Source: Chloroflexota bacterium
GTDB taxonomy: Bacteria; Chloroflexota; Anaerolineae; Anaerolineales; Anaerolineaceae
Assembly (NCBI GenBank): GCA_004347695.1
Contig: SLTK01000002.1
Coordinates: forward strand, 62,001 to 126,000
Direction of reading: 5' to 3'
DNA: 64,000 nt
The notes under the pieces were generated by a model. That model saw only the letters and a program-made list of their open reading frames with translations. It was not told the origin of the DNA and ran no database searches. Positions 1 through 8,037 of the stretch are shown here, one piece after another (position 1 is the stretch's first letter; each line of letters starts with the position of its first letter). A program made the translations under genes and the position numbers.

Positions 1-160
1 AGGGAGTGCGGAAGTTTATGCTGAACACTTTGTTTTCGTCATCGTTTTCCAGCGAGAGCAACTGAGCACCGGTAGCGATATGCCGCCAAAGCCGTGCGCG
101 GGTGTTTAATTCGGGAATGGTTGTATCCTGGATCAGTTCGAACCCATAAAGCTGTTTCAT
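1..160 (-). CDS. M16C presequence-protease-like metallopeptidase, N-terminal fragment
   Basis: Reading from an ATG at 160 toward the window edge gives about 53 residues beginning MKQLYGFELIQDTTIPELNT and continuing through a GAQLLSLENDDENKVF segment. This opening is typical of the M16C family (PreP/Cym1-type zinc peptidases that degrade peptides inside the cell), where it precedes the HxxEH zinc motif. The zinc motif lies outside the window, so activity cannot be judged. A weak AGGAAAA-type ribosome site (the plus strand reads ttttcct) lies just upstream of the ATG. The gene is transcribed out of the window and appears separate from the MFS gene. The family call rests on a short but characteristic segment. 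Confidence 0.72.
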   Translation of the reverse strand, partial: MKQLYGFELIQDTTIPELNTRARLWRHIATGAQLLSLENDDENKVFSINFRTP

Positions 161-200
161 TTTTCCTCACAACTCAGACGGTAAGTGAAATTGTCGAAGC

Positions 201-1373
201 TCATGCTTTCTTAACGCGCGGCAGGCTTAAGATGAACGGTAAACTCGCTAATGCCAGCGCCGCGCTGACATAATAGGCAGTGCGCAAACTCGAGAGGTCG
301 CCAATGGCGCCGATGAGAACGGCGACAATCGAACTGCTGACAAAATTGACCGCCATATAGACCCCGTTGGCGAGGGCGCGGCTATCAGGAAAGCTCTCCT
401 GAACGATGGCCATGATAATGGGCGTGATGGATAACAGGCAGAAGCCAAGCGCCAGCAGCAGCGGGAAAAGCACCCACCCCTCCAGCGAGGTGAAAGCAAA
501 CAGCGTGATGGCGGACAAAGTCATACCGGCAATTAAGACAGGGCGGCGTCCCAACCGATCAGAAAGCGAACCGCCCAGGAAGGCGCCGGCGACCCCGGCT
601 GCCTGCATCACCGATAACGACACACCTGCCATCATCAGGTCGGCGCCTTGTTCGGTCAAAAAGGTGGGCAAAAAAGTGGTAACACTGACAAACGCGAAGG
701 CCCGTAACAGAAGGACGGCGCTCACCGGCAGCAGCACCGGCCGCATGCTTTTGAGCGCCTCACGCCAGGGTGGCGCTGCGGCATGCACAAACGCCCGACC
801 GTTGAGATTCCTGAGCTGAAAATACAGAAAGACCGATGTCAGGACTCCGCCAACCGCCAGCCAGGGGGTGTTTTGCGGTTTTAAATATTCCACTGCCGAG
901 ACGATTACCAACGGACCGAGCACGCGGCCAATTTCACCGCCCATCATCCAGAAGCTCATGCCCATACCCAGTCGCTGCGCGGAAAGCCGTCCGGCAATCA
1001 CCGGTCCAGTGGCATGGATACTGGCGGAACTGATGCCGGCGACGATCAACAGCAAGGCAGCGACGATATAAGTGGGCGCCACTCCCAACAAGCTCATCAT
1101 GATTGCTGAAACTGCCGGGGCAAGGATCACAAAATACCGCGGTCCGACGTTGTCTGCCAGGTAGCCAATAATCGGCTGGAGCAAGGATGGGAAGCTGGAA
1201 AAAACCGAGAGCAAGCCGGCCTCGGTTTTCATCAAGGAAAATTTTTCGATCAAGATGGGCAGCAACGCCGGCAGGAACGCCTGGTAGGTATCCTGGACGC
1301 TGTGTCCGGCTGAGAGGACGGCAACTTTATCGGTTTGAAATTTTTGGTCTTCGACGATGGTATCGGCGGTCAT
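201..1373 (-). CDS. MFS transporter, fosmidomycin-resistance (Fsr)-like
   Basis: A major facilitator of about 390 residues with roughly twelve hydrophobic helices, placing it in the cytoplasmic membrane as a proton-driven exporter. The N-terminal SAGHSVQDTYQAFLPALLP stretch and the following SSFPSLLQPIIGYLAD resemble the Fsr branch of drug exporters, and GGSLSDRLGRRPVL is the repeated MFS loop motif between helices 8 and 9. I chose the ATG at 1373 because AGGAAATAT lies directly before it. A TTG at 1394 would add seven residues. It follows a 74-residue gene on the same strand and is probably co-transcribed with it. The substrate cannot be read from sequence; drug or metabolite efflux is the family role. 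Confidence 0.85.
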   Translation of the reverse strand: MTADTIVEDQKFQTDKVAVLSAGHSVQDTYQAFLPALLPILIEKFSLMKTEAGLLSVFSSFPSLLQPIIGYLADNVGPRYFVILAPAVSAIMMSLLGVAPTYIVAALLLIVAGISSASIHATGPVIAGRLSAQRLGMGMSFWMMGGEIGRVLGPLVIVSAVEYLKPQNTPWLAVGGVLTSVFLYFQLRNLNGRAFVHAAAPPWREALKSMRPVLLPVSAVLLLRAFAFVSVTTFLPTFLTEQGADLMMAGVSLSVMQAAGVAGAFLGGSLSDRLGRRPVLIAGMTLSAITLFAFTSLEGWVLFPLLLALGFCLLSITPIIMAIVQESFPDSRALANGVYMAVNFVSSSIVAVLIGAIGDLSSLRTAYYVSAALALASLPFILSLPRVKKA

Positions 1374-1421
1374 ATATTTCCTGAGGGCGGTCAATTTTCG
1401 TGCGGTGATGTCAACCTGCGT

Positions 1422-1646
1422 TTAGCCCGATGGTTCGGAGATGCTGCGTACATTGCCTTCAACCATGAATGTCAATGGCTGAACCTGGCCAGTGGGATAT
1501 TCAGTTATATCTTCTAAGGTGATGCGGAGGCGCAGACTGGTGAGGTCAGGGTGATTATGCAGGTGTTCGACAATGGCAGTGTCGGCTTGAACGCCGAAAG
1601 TTTTCAACAACCGCCGGATATCCATTTGCGCAGTCTCGTTAAGCAT
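1422..1646 (-). CDS. Small conserved-looking hypothetical protein (74 aa)
   Basis: A 74-residue reading frame starting MLNETAQMDIRRLLKTFGVQ. It has an N-terminal amphipathic helix-like part, then a strand-rich half (SLRLRITLEDIT and PLTFMVEGNV). It has no signal peptide, membrane segment or cysteine. I believe it is real because AAGGAG sits seven bases before the ATG and the next gene on the strand (MFS exporter) begins about 50 bp after its stop. I do not recognise the family. The mix of acidic and hydrophobic residues suggests a small soluble domain, perhaps an accessory of the transporter, but nothing in the sequence proves this. Confidence 0.55.
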   Translation of the reverse strand: MLNETAQMDIRRLLKTFGVQADTAIVEHLHNHPDLTSLRLRITLEDITEYPTGQVQPLTFMVEGNVRSISEPSG

Positions 1647-1880
1647 GGCTTCACTCCTTTATCAACCAATAAATCGTCATTTGAGTATACCGCAACCCGG
1701 TTGAATGCTAAAGGTGTCCGTCAAAAACCCGCGGACTTGCGGATTTTTGCAGCACAAATCTGCCTCGTGGTAGCGAAGACAGGCCGCTCGGCGCTTGCCA
1801 ACGATAAGTAGGCAGACAGGCGATGCTGTCTTGAGATCAGTCTGTTGGCTTTTTGACAGCTTTACAACGTTGGTAACGAA

Positions 1881-1930
1881 GATAAACCCGCCTAAAAGAC
1901 TGGGTGGGCAGGGTGAGGTTGATAACTTTA
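1881..1930 (+). repeat. 50-bp dispersed intergenic element, copy 1
   Basis: About 80 percent identical to the reverse complement of 52016-52065. Shared parts include AAACCCGCC, AAGACTGGG and GGTTGATAAC. The second copy can fold into a strong CCCGCCCCA/TGGGGCGGG hairpin; here the stem is partly decayed. Origin is unknown: a small mobile repeat or a conserved terminator-like unit are both possible. Confidence 0.55.
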
Positions 1931-1962
1931 CGACCTATAAAACGATGGATCCAGAAGCAAAG

Positions 1963-1974
1963 GGCTCGCGAGCC
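1963..1974. repeat. GCTCGCGAGC-centred palindrome (copy 1 of 3)
   Basis: Perfect 12-bp palindrome GGCTCGCGAGCC. The same ten-base core forms the centre of longer perfect palindromes at 21564-21585 and 29496-29523, all between genes. This points to a recurrent intergenic palindromic repeat, not a gene-specific operator. Confidence 0.5.
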
Positions 1975-2011
1975 GCCTCCACCTTACATACAAAAGATGG
2001 CTTTAGGGCGT

Positions 2012-2731
2012 TCAGCTCGATTCCGGGGTAAAGACATACCCTCCCGCCGCGCTGATCACAATTTTAGGTTCAGCAGGATCCTCTTCGAGTTTGAGCTGGA
2101 TTCCCTGGATGGCGCTTTCGACCCGTTCCTGCCGGGTGGGCAGGGAGGCCGGTTCGTCTCCCCAGCTCGATTTGTACAGATCGTGTTGTGGCACTGCTTG
2201 AAATGCAGATGCCATCAGGCGCTGCATTACGAGGGTCTCTTCCTCTGACAGGTCGATAGCGGTCCCATTGTGAACCAAAATGTGATTATCGACATCCAGC
2301 CAATAGTGACGGGTCCACGCTGGCGCAAGAGTTTGAACCGGCGCGGTGGTTTTATTGGCCAGGCGGTAAATGCGATCGAGTAGTTTTTCGCGGGTAAACG
2401 GTTTGACGATGTAATCGTCGGCGCCCAAAATGTAAGCCTGCTGCATGATCTCCGAATGCGATACAGCAGTCAGCATCAGGATCGGGGTGTCAGAGAACCG
2501 GCGAATGGTCTCCAGCAGGTTTAGTCCATCCACATCGGGCAGCATGATGTCCAACAAGATAATGTCCATCCTCTGGCTGCCTAGCAGTGCCAGAGCTTCG
2601 CTGCCAGTGCCCACAGCCTGGATTTCAAGGCCGGCTGATTTCAGCGAAATTGTCACCATCTGCCGGGTGTCCAAATCATCATCCACCAGCAAGAGTTTCA
2701 GGTTGCGTTGGTTGGGATTGGCTGTCATCAT
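2012..2731 (-). CDS. OmpR/PhoB-type response regulator
   Basis: A 239-residue two-domain regulator. Residues about 10-125 form a receiver domain: LLLVDDDLDTRQM carries the acidic pocket, IILLDIMLPDVDGL the phosphoacceptor aspartate, and YIVKPF the conserved lysine. The C-terminal hundred residues form a winged helix ending in ISAAGGYVF, the hairpin wing of the OmpR class. It acts in the cytoplasm as a DNA-binding transcription regulator. AAGGA precedes two consecutive ATGs (2731 and 2728), so the second could also be used. No histidine kinase lies beside it; its partner is presumably encoded elsewhere, making it an orphan here. Confidence 0.9.
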   Translation of the reverse strand: MMTANPNQRNLKLLLVDDDLDTRQMVTISLKSAGLEIQAVGTGSEALALLGSQRMDIILLDIMLPDVDGLNLLETIRRFSDTPILMLTAVSHSEIMQQAYILGADDYIVKPFTREKLLDRIYRLANKTTAPVQTLAPAWTRHYWLDVDNHILVHNGTAIDLSEEETLVMQRLMASAFQAVPQHDLYKSSWGDEPASLPTRQERVESAIQGIQLKLEEDPAEPKIVISAAGGYVFTPESS

Positions 2732-2968
2732 TTATCCTTTGTTCAGCGGGGGGTGGCAGATTCACGCCTGCTATTATTGTAGAATAAACTGGGGTTTGGA
2801 TACAAGTGCCTGGGCCAATGAAAAACCCTTCTACTCGATTTAAGGGTGTTACTCCTGGAGTGAGCCACCTGGTTTGCGTTCTTTTCTGGCGCCGGGTACA
2901 ATGATGGAAGTGCGCCACGGTCAGGGTGGAAGCTTGGACCTATGGGTATTGGAATCCTGGAGGAGAAA

Positions 2969-4045
2969 ATGAATTCGCGATCGTTGCCGCTGATTTCCGT
3001 GTCGGGCAGCCACCATGAAATGGGCCGCCAGATCGGGGAGGCGTGCCGTCAGCAAGTGTCAAAGAGCGTCGAAAACGCCCACAATCTACTGAATGAATCC
3101 TATGATTCCTTGCAATTGGATTGGGTGGGAGCGCTCATTCAGGCACGGAAGTACCTGCCTTTTGCCGAGGAGCGCTACCCGCAATACGTGGACGAATTGC
3201 GCGGTATGGCGGAAGGCGCCAATGTTTCCTTCGACGACCTGACGGTTGTAAACGCCATGGAGGCGGTTACCATGGATGCGCTTCATCTGGTCAAATGTAC
3301 CAGCATGGCGGTCAATCAGGAACGCACCACCAACGGCACAGTGCTGGTAGCCCATAACGAGGACTGGGTGCCGGAAGACGAGCCGGATGTATATCTGGTG
3401 CAGGCGCGCCCGCAGCATGAACCGCCTTTCCTGGCAATGACCTACGGCGGGCTGCTGCCGAATATTGGGTTTAATGCCCACGGAATTGCCCAATGCTGCG
3501 ACTCAGTCTATCCAACGGATAGCCGCATCGGCATCCCGCGCGTGATCGTTTCCCGGGCGGTGCTGGCAGCCACCACCCCAAGCGAGGCCATCCGGCGTAC
3601 CTTGACGCCGCAGCGCGCTGCTGGATACAACCACTTGCTGGTTCATGAGAGCGGCGAAATTTATTCAGTAGAAGTCTCAGCAAGGCAGTTTGCCATTCTT
3701 TATGCAAGCGATGGCATGATGGTACACACCAACCACTACGTTGACAACCAGATGCGGAAGATTGAAAGCGAACCCGATGAACTGATTGCAACCCATGTTC
3801 GCTATTTCCGCGCGCAGCGTTTGCTCAATCAGACTCGCGAACATTCCCTTCGCACCCTGCAGTCCATTCAAAGGGACCATATCAATTATCCAGACTCGAT
3901 TTGCAATCATTCAACCGGCGGCGACCCATTGGACCGCGAGAAAACGGTTACCGCACTGACGATGGATCTGACCAATCGCCGCATGTGCGCTACCTGGGGC
4001 AATCCGTGCGAGAATACGTTCACCACTTATCAATTGGAAGGTTAA
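2969..4045 (+). CDS. C45-family autoproteolytic acyltransferase/hydrolase
   Basis: A 358-residue protein resembling the peptidase C45 group (acyl-CoA:6-aminopenicillanate acyltransferase and phenylalkylcarbamate-type hydrolases). These Ntn-hydrolases cleave themselves before a cysteine that becomes the catalytic N-terminus. The likely nucleophile is the Cys in VKCTSM, about residue 107, after a helical pro-region with GHHEMGRQIGE-like sequence. VLVAHNEDW and NHYV match conserved core segments. I chose the ATG at 2969 because GGAGGAG precedes it; 2942 would add nine residues without a ribosome site. No signal peptide is seen, so it should be cytoplasmic. It is followed 25 bp later by a DUF1028 gene, another Ntn-type fold, suggesting a shared amide- or peptide-processing job. 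The substrate is unknown. Confidence 0.82.
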   Translation: MNSRSLPLISVSGSHHEMGRQIGEACRQQVSKSVENAHNLLNESYDSLQLDWVGALIQARKYLPFAEERYPQYVDELRGMAEGANVSFDDLTVVNAMEAVTMDALHLVKCTSMAVNQERTTNGTVLVAHNEDWVPEDEPDVYLVQARPQHEPPFLAMTYGGLLPNIGFNAHGIAQCCDSVYPTDSRIGIPRVIVSRAVLAATTPSEAIRRTLTPQRAAGYNHLLVHESGEIYSVEVSARQFAILYASDGMMVHTNHYVDNQMRKIESEPDELIATHVRYFRAQRLLNQTREHSLRTLQSIQRDHINYPDSICNHSTGGDPLDREKTVTALTMDLTNRRMCATWGNPCENTFTTYQLEG

Positions 4046-4070
4046 TCACCCACAACACCGGAGTATTTTT

Positions 4071-5006
4071 ATGGCTGCCAAACTCAAACGCTTCCCGTTT
4101 GCCCACACTTTTTCCATTGTTGCCCGTGACCCATCCACCGGTGAGATAGGGGTAGCTGTCCAATCACACTGGTTTTCAGTCGGATCGGTGGTCGCCTGGG
4201 GCGAACCGGGTGTAGGGGTGGTAGCCACCCAGTCCATGGTGGAAAAGAGCTACGGCCCGCAAGGATTGGAATTAATGCACATAGGTATTACAGCGCCCGC
4301 TGCGCTGCCCGCTTTGTTGCAGGCGGACGACAACCGTGAAGTACGTCAGGTAGCGATGGTCGATAGCCAGGGCAGGGTGGCGGTTCATACCGGGGCACGC
4401 TGCATCGAATGCGCCGGGCACATCCAGGGCGACGGGTTTTCGGTTCAGGCCAACATGATGCTCAAGGATACCGTCTGGCCTGCCATGGCAGAAGCTTACA
4501 GTGGGGCGGCAGGTTCGCTGGCGGAACGTATGCTGGCAGCGCTTGAGGCGGCCCAGGCGGCCGGTGGCGACATACGCGGTCAGCAGAGCGCCAGCATCCT
4601 GGTGGTCAGCGGAACGGCAAGCGCTAAGCCATGGGAAGGGATTCTGGTGGATCTACGGGTGGAAGATCACCCACAACCGGTGTCGGAATTGAAACGTCTA
4701 CTGGAAATTCACCGGGCATATGAATGGATGAACCAGGGCGATGCCTTTCTGGCGGAAGACCAGGTGGAACAAGCCCTGAATGCCTACCGGTCAGCAGCAG
4801 AACTGGCACCGGATATGGATGAACTTCCTTTCTGGCATGCGCTAACTCTGGCAGACTTGAATCGCATGGATGAAGCTGCACCGATATTCAAATCTGTGTT
4901 TCAGGTAAATCCAAATTGGGCTGAACTGGTCAAACGTTTGCCGGCTGCCGGGCTGCTGCGGGATGACCCTGAATTGTTGCAGCGAATTTTAGCGCTGAGG
5001 GAATAA
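4071..5006 (+). CDS. DUF1028 Ntn-hydrolase-like protein with TPR-like C-terminus
   Basis: A 311-residue protein. Residues 8-215 match the DUF1028 family: HTFSIVARDPSTGEIGVAVQ, then GVGVVATQSM, and DPxR-like ...CIECAGHIQGDGFSVQANMM. DUF1028 proteins have an Ntn-hydrolase fold of uncertain reaction. The C-terminal part (about 225-311) has two helix pairs of tetratricopeptide style (DAFLAEDQVEQALNAYRSAAEL and ...FWHALTLADLNRMDEAAPIF), a common attachment in this family. It follows the C45 gene by 25 bp and likely forms one operon with it. The last coding bases (4959-4984) are copied exactly at 5198-5223 downstream. No signal sequence is present. Confidence 0.85.
   Translation: MAAKLKRFPFAHTFSIVARDPSTGEIGVAVQSHWFSVGSVVAWGEPGVGVVATQSMVEKSYGPQGLELMHIGITAPAALPALLQADDNREVRQVAMVDSQGRVAVHTGARCIECAGHIQGDGFSVQANMMLKDTVWPAMAEAYSGAAGSLAERMLAALEAAQAAGGDIRGQQSASILVVSGTASAKPWEGILVDLRVEDHPQPVSELKRLLEIHRAYEWMNQGDAFLAEDQVEQALNAYRSAAELAPDMDELPFWHALTLADLNRMDEAAPIFKSVFQVNPNWAELVKRLPAAGLLRDDPELLQRILALRE
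4959..4984 (+). repeat. 26-bp direct repeat, coding copy
   Basis: This stretch near the end of the DUF1028 gene (starting cgggatgaccctgaattg) is repeated without mismatch at 5198-5223, beyond the stop codon. Between the copies lie 213 bp that include a REP-like element. Confidence 0.9.
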
Positions 5007-5010
5007 TTAC

Positions 5011-5082
5011 GTAGGTTGGATTGAAGGCGGTTGAACAACCTAAATTGGGTAAATATATGTCTAGCCTGAAATCCAACGTCGC
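5011..5082 (+). repeat. REP-like palindromic-ended element, copy A
   Basis: Begins GTAGGTTGGATTGA four bases after the DUF1028 stop and ends CTGAAATCCAACGTCGC, so its ends are inverted repeats (GGTTGGATT against AATCCAAC). It is related to 22279-22350 and, inverted, to 48878-48947. All three are of similar length with a GTAGGTCGGAT-like head and a CCGAAATCCGAC-like tail. Confidence 0.6.
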
Positions 5083-5197
5083 ATAATTCAAAGGCGTCTG
5101 GTCTCGGCCGCAGGTTGCGCAGGGAGCGGAGCTGCGCTGACTGTTCTCGAACAGAAATGCTCTGCCGCTCCTCAACCCGACTTACGGAAACCTGTGA

Positions 5198-5223
5198 CGG
5201 GATGACCCTGAATTGTTGCAGCG
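5198..5223 (+). repeat. 26-bp direct repeat, non-coding copy
   Basis: Exact duplicate of 4959-4984. Sixteen of its bases (5204-5219) form the left arm of the perfect hairpin at 5204-5251. Confidence 0.9.
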
Positions 5224-5251
5224 CCTATATCCTCCGCAACAATTCAGGGTC
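5204..5251. terminator. Perfect 16-bp stem hairpin between convergent genes
   Basis: GACCCTGAATTGTTGC at 5204-5219 is perfectly complementary to 5236-5251, with a 16-base loop. It lies between the convergent DUF1028 gene and the multiheme cytochrome gene (stop at 5266), where a bidirectional terminator is expected. There is no long T-run, so factor-independent termination is uncertain. The right arm is also antisense to the last codons of DUF1028. Confidence 0.55.
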
Positions 5252-5265
5252 AGAAGGGTATATTG

Positions 5266-7371
5266 TTAGTTGTCAGCAGCTCCTGCTGCAATCCAGGAGA
5301 CGATTAGATCGATTTCCTCCTGGGTGAGCGGTGTGCCAGGGGGCATACTTCCACCTGTAGTCTGGATGCCGAAAAGCTTTTGCACCAGCAGGCTGGCTTG
5401 CGGATCACCGGCTATGATTACTGGACTGTTATTCCCGCTCTCCATTACAGACGCATAATTACTTCCATCCCAGCCACCCAATGACCCGTGGCAAGAGGTG
5501 CAGTGGGCTTCGAAGATCGGCAGCACGCCTTTTGAGAAGGATACATTATCCGGGGAGCCAGAAGATACGGTTGTTTGTTTAAAACTGCGGATCAAAGCCA
5601 CCAGTTGGGCGATCTGATCGGCGCTGAGGATGTCCCCCCAGCCAATCATGGCGGTCGAACCATGGCCGATATTGATCGAGTCGAATATTTCCTGGTCAGT
5701 TCGTTGACTCTGGAAATCCACGCTTTGGAATTCCGGACCAACACCGCCCTCGCCAGCAACCCCGTGGCATTGTGCGCACACAAAAGCGTAAAGTTGGATG
5801 GGTTTTTCGTTCAGCACCGGGACGGCCACTTCAGGCGGCAATTCGACCGGCGGCTTGGTTTCCCATGAGCGGATGAACCCGACAATTGTTTCGATGTCAT
5901 CATCCTTGAGCGGGCCGCCGTTTGAGGTGCCGAATGGTGACATGCCAAAATTCGGCTGGCCCTGTGAGATGATCGACATCAGTGTGATGTCATCCCGCGT
6001 TTTCAAATATTCAGCCGAACTGATGGGGGCGATAATGTCGCCAGCTTTGGTAGGATTGGGACCGCCCTCCCCCAGCGCGCCATGACAGGCAGCGCAGTGC
6101 TGAGAGAAGAGAGTCTGCCCAACGGCCACAGAATTTCCTTCCATGGATTGGCGCGTAAAGCTCACCAATGCGTCCAATTGCTCGGTGGTCAGAAAATTGC
6201 CCCAGACTGGCATGGTGCGGTGTGGTCCGCCGCTTTCGATAATCTGACGAGCCGATTCAATGCTGTCAGCTTGAGGAATCTGCTCCCCATGGCAGGAACT
6301 GCACAATTCCTGGAAAAGCGCCTGCGTTTGCGGTGCGCTGCCCGGGTCAACAATATAACTGGATAACTGGTCGAGCTGCTCTGGAGTCACCTGTTCCTTC
6401 CAACCCGGCATATCCAGGTGTTTTCCCCCCTGGCTGATGACCTGCCGCAGTTCTTTATCACTGCCAGCGAAGGCCAGAGAGCTGCCGTGACAGGTCGAAC
6501 AATTGGTAGCGAAAAGCCGCTGTCCATCTGGCGCAACTAGAAAATTCAGCAAAGTTGTGCGATTTTCCAGACTGAGGGCGGTGTTCCAATCCGGTATCTG
6601 CACCGAAGCGTGGGGAAGGAAGGACACACCATTTTCCAGAGCCTGTTTCAAATCCATTGGCGAGCCCTCGACAAGCTCTTCCACAACATGGCAACTTCCA
6701 CAATTCTGATTGAAAAGCTGGCTGCCGCCGGGTGAGGTGATAAAACCTGCTAATGCGTCAATCTCATCGGAGGTGAGGTCGGCGCTCCAGGCTGGCATGC
6801 CGTCATGGTTCCCTTCTGCAATGATATTGTGTAAATTTGCGCCCGGTTTGACCTCGATCGAAGTGCCATGACAGGCAGAGCAGTTTTCCGCATACAGGCT
6901 GGCAATTGGGTCGCCCTTCTCGGTCACTGAAGGCGGCGGCGCTTCGCGGGCGGATAGGTAAGTCAGCACCACGATCCCGGCAACGATGATTGTAGTAGGG
7001 ATCGTGACTGACAGGCGGTTCAAAAAATGCCGCCTGGGAGAACGATCGATCAGGGGCAGGATAAACAACAGCAGCAAAACTATGCTGGGGAGCACCACCA
7101 CGCCCAATACTTCCAGTTTGCCCGGGAAATATTTAAGCAGTTGGAACAAAAACAGGAAGTACCATTCGGGCCGCGGGGTGTAGTCGGTATTTGCGGGATT
7201 TGCCCGCTCTTCTAATGGCGCTCCAAGAAAATAGGCCAGGGCTACCAGGATAACAAACAGCAGCAGGGATACTACCGCGTCTTTGAACAAAATATCAGGG
7301 AAGAAAGGAACGCCTTTTTCTTTTTCTTTTTTATATTCCTGTAAATATTCCTTCTGTTCCTTCTCATTCAT
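5266..7371 (-). CDS. Cytochrome b C-terminal half fused to a heptaheme cytochrome c
   Basis: A 701-residue membrane protein. Residues 20-145 match the subunit-IV half of cytochrome b (three to four helices); RPEWYF at 67-72 is the PEWY motif of the quinol-oxidising Qo site. After a last helix come seven class-I cytochrome c-like domains with CxxCH motifs near 164, 224, 291, 357, 426, 532 and 624. Most have a later MPxW- or GMxPF-like distal methionine; domain 2 has IPDW instead, so its sixth ligand may differ. The c domains should face outside and move electrons from the Rieske/cytochrome b core to acceptors. I chose the ATG at 7371 because GAGGAAAA precedes it; it overlaps the cytochrome b6-like stop by 8 bp. 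Such a long chain of heme domains on subunit IV is unusual. Confidence 0.88.
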   Translation of the reverse strand: MNEKEQKEYLQEYKKEKEKGVPFFPDILFKDAVVSLLLFVILVALAYFLGAPLEERANPANTDYTPRPEWYFLFLFQLLKYFPGKLEVLGVVVLPSIVLLLLFILPLIDRSPRRHFLNRLSVTIPTTIIVAGIVVLTYLSAREAPPPSVTEKGDPIASLYAENCSACHGTSIEVKPGANLHNIIAEGNHDGMPAWSADLTSDEIDALAGFITSPGGSQLFNQNCGSCHVVEELVEGSPMDLKQALENGVSFLPHASVQIPDWNTALSLENRTTLLNFLVAPDGQRLFATNCSTCHGSSLAFAGSDKELRQVISQGGKHLDMPGWKEQVTPEQLDQLSSYIVDPGSAPQTQALFQELCSSCHGEQIPQADSIESARQIIESGGPHRTMPVWGNFLTTEQLDALVSFTRQSMEGNSVAVGQTLFSQHCAACHGALGEGGPNPTKAGDIIAPISSAEYLKTRDDITLMSIISQGQPNFGMSPFGTSNGGPLKDDDIETIVGFIRSWETKPPVELPPEVAVPVLNEKPIQLYAFVCAQCHGVAGEGGVGPEFQSVDFQSQRTDQEIFDSINIGHGSTAMIGWGDILSADQIAQLVALIRSFKQTTVSSGSPDNVSFSKGVLPIFEAHCTSCHGSLGGWDGSNYASVMESGNNSPVIIAGDPQASLLVQKLFGIQTTGGSMPPGTPLTQEEIDLIVSWIAAGAADN

Positions 7372-8035
7372 GGCTGTTTTCCTCGCGCTTTGGTGTTGTG
7401 CTGATTCCATGTTTGATTACCAGGTAAACATGTAGCCCAACCAATCCCAAAAGGATGGCGGGCAATACCCAAATGTGGATTCCAAAGAAGCGCGCCAGTG
7501 TCATCGCCGTCAACTCTTCGCCCCCCCGCAAGATTCGCAGTGCCAGATCACCAATAAGCGGTGGAGTGCCGGCGATTTGCGTCCCCACCGTTGTTGCCCA
7601 GTAAGCTTTCTCATCCCACGGCAGAAGATAGCCGGTAAACCCGAAACCGATCACTACCAAAAACAGTACAACGCCGCTAAACCAGGTAACTTCACGCGGG
7701 AACTTATAACTGCCAAGGAAAATAACGCGCAACATGTGCAAAAAGACCAACACCACCATCGCGCTGGCCCCCCAATGGTGCAGTCCCCGGATCAACCAGC
7801 CCAACGCTACCTGAGTGGTGATGTATTGAACGCTGTCATAAGCGTGGTCGGGAGTGGGTACATAATAGATCGTCAACAGGATGCCTGTTACAACCTGATT
7901 TACCACGATAAATAGAGAGGCGCTCCCAAGGGTATACAACCAGTTAACCTTGGGCACTTTACGCAGGAAAATACCATCCCAAACATTCCGCCAGCCGGTA
8001 CGAGCATCGAGCCAGTTGGAAAATCGAGTTGCCAT
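7364..8035 (-). CDS. Cytochrome b6-type subunit of a bc complex
   Basis: A 223-residue integral membrane protein equal in length to cytochrome b6, the N-terminal half of cytochrome b. From the ATG at 8035, histidines 86 and 100 (IRGLHHWGASAM and FLHMLR) and 187 and 202 (FGIHIWVL and GLHVYL) keep the b6 spacing and should bind the two b hemes across four helices. YLLPWDEKAYWA matches the conserved Qo-side loop. The cysteine that holds heme ci in b6f (Cys35) is replaced by threonine in NWLYTLGS. The start lies two bases after the Rieske stop; a TTG at 8041 is an alternative. It works with the Rieske protein upstream and the fused subunit IV downstream as a menaquinol:cytochrome c oxidoreductase. 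Confidence 0.93.
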   Translation of the reverse strand: MATRFSNWLDARTGWRNVWDGIFLRKVPKVNWLYTLGSASLFIVVNQVVTGILLTIYYVPTPDHAYDSVQYITTQVALGWLIRGLHHWGASAMVVLVFLHMLRVIFLGSYKFPREVTWFSGVVLFLVVIGFGFTGYLLPWDEKAYWATTVGTQIAGTPPLIGDLALRILRGGEELTAMTLARFFGIHIWVLPAILLGLVGLHVYLVIKHGISTTPKREENSHE

Positions 8036-8037
8036 GC

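Larger units (their letters stand above)
1647..2011. other. Intergenic region with dispersed elements
   Basis: No convincing gene is seen in these 365 bp. The part at 1881-1930 matches a sequence at 52016-52065 in inverse orientation, and a perfect 12-bp palindrome with core GCTCGCGAGC lies at 1963-1974. The region separates two minus-strand genes and should hold the promoter of the 74-residue gene, but no clear -35/-10 pair was found. Confidence 0.5.

Noticed and set aside
2679..2918. 79-residue minus-strand frame beside the OmpR-type regulator
   Set aside because: No ribosome site, overlaps the regulator gene, and the composition is unlike a real protein.
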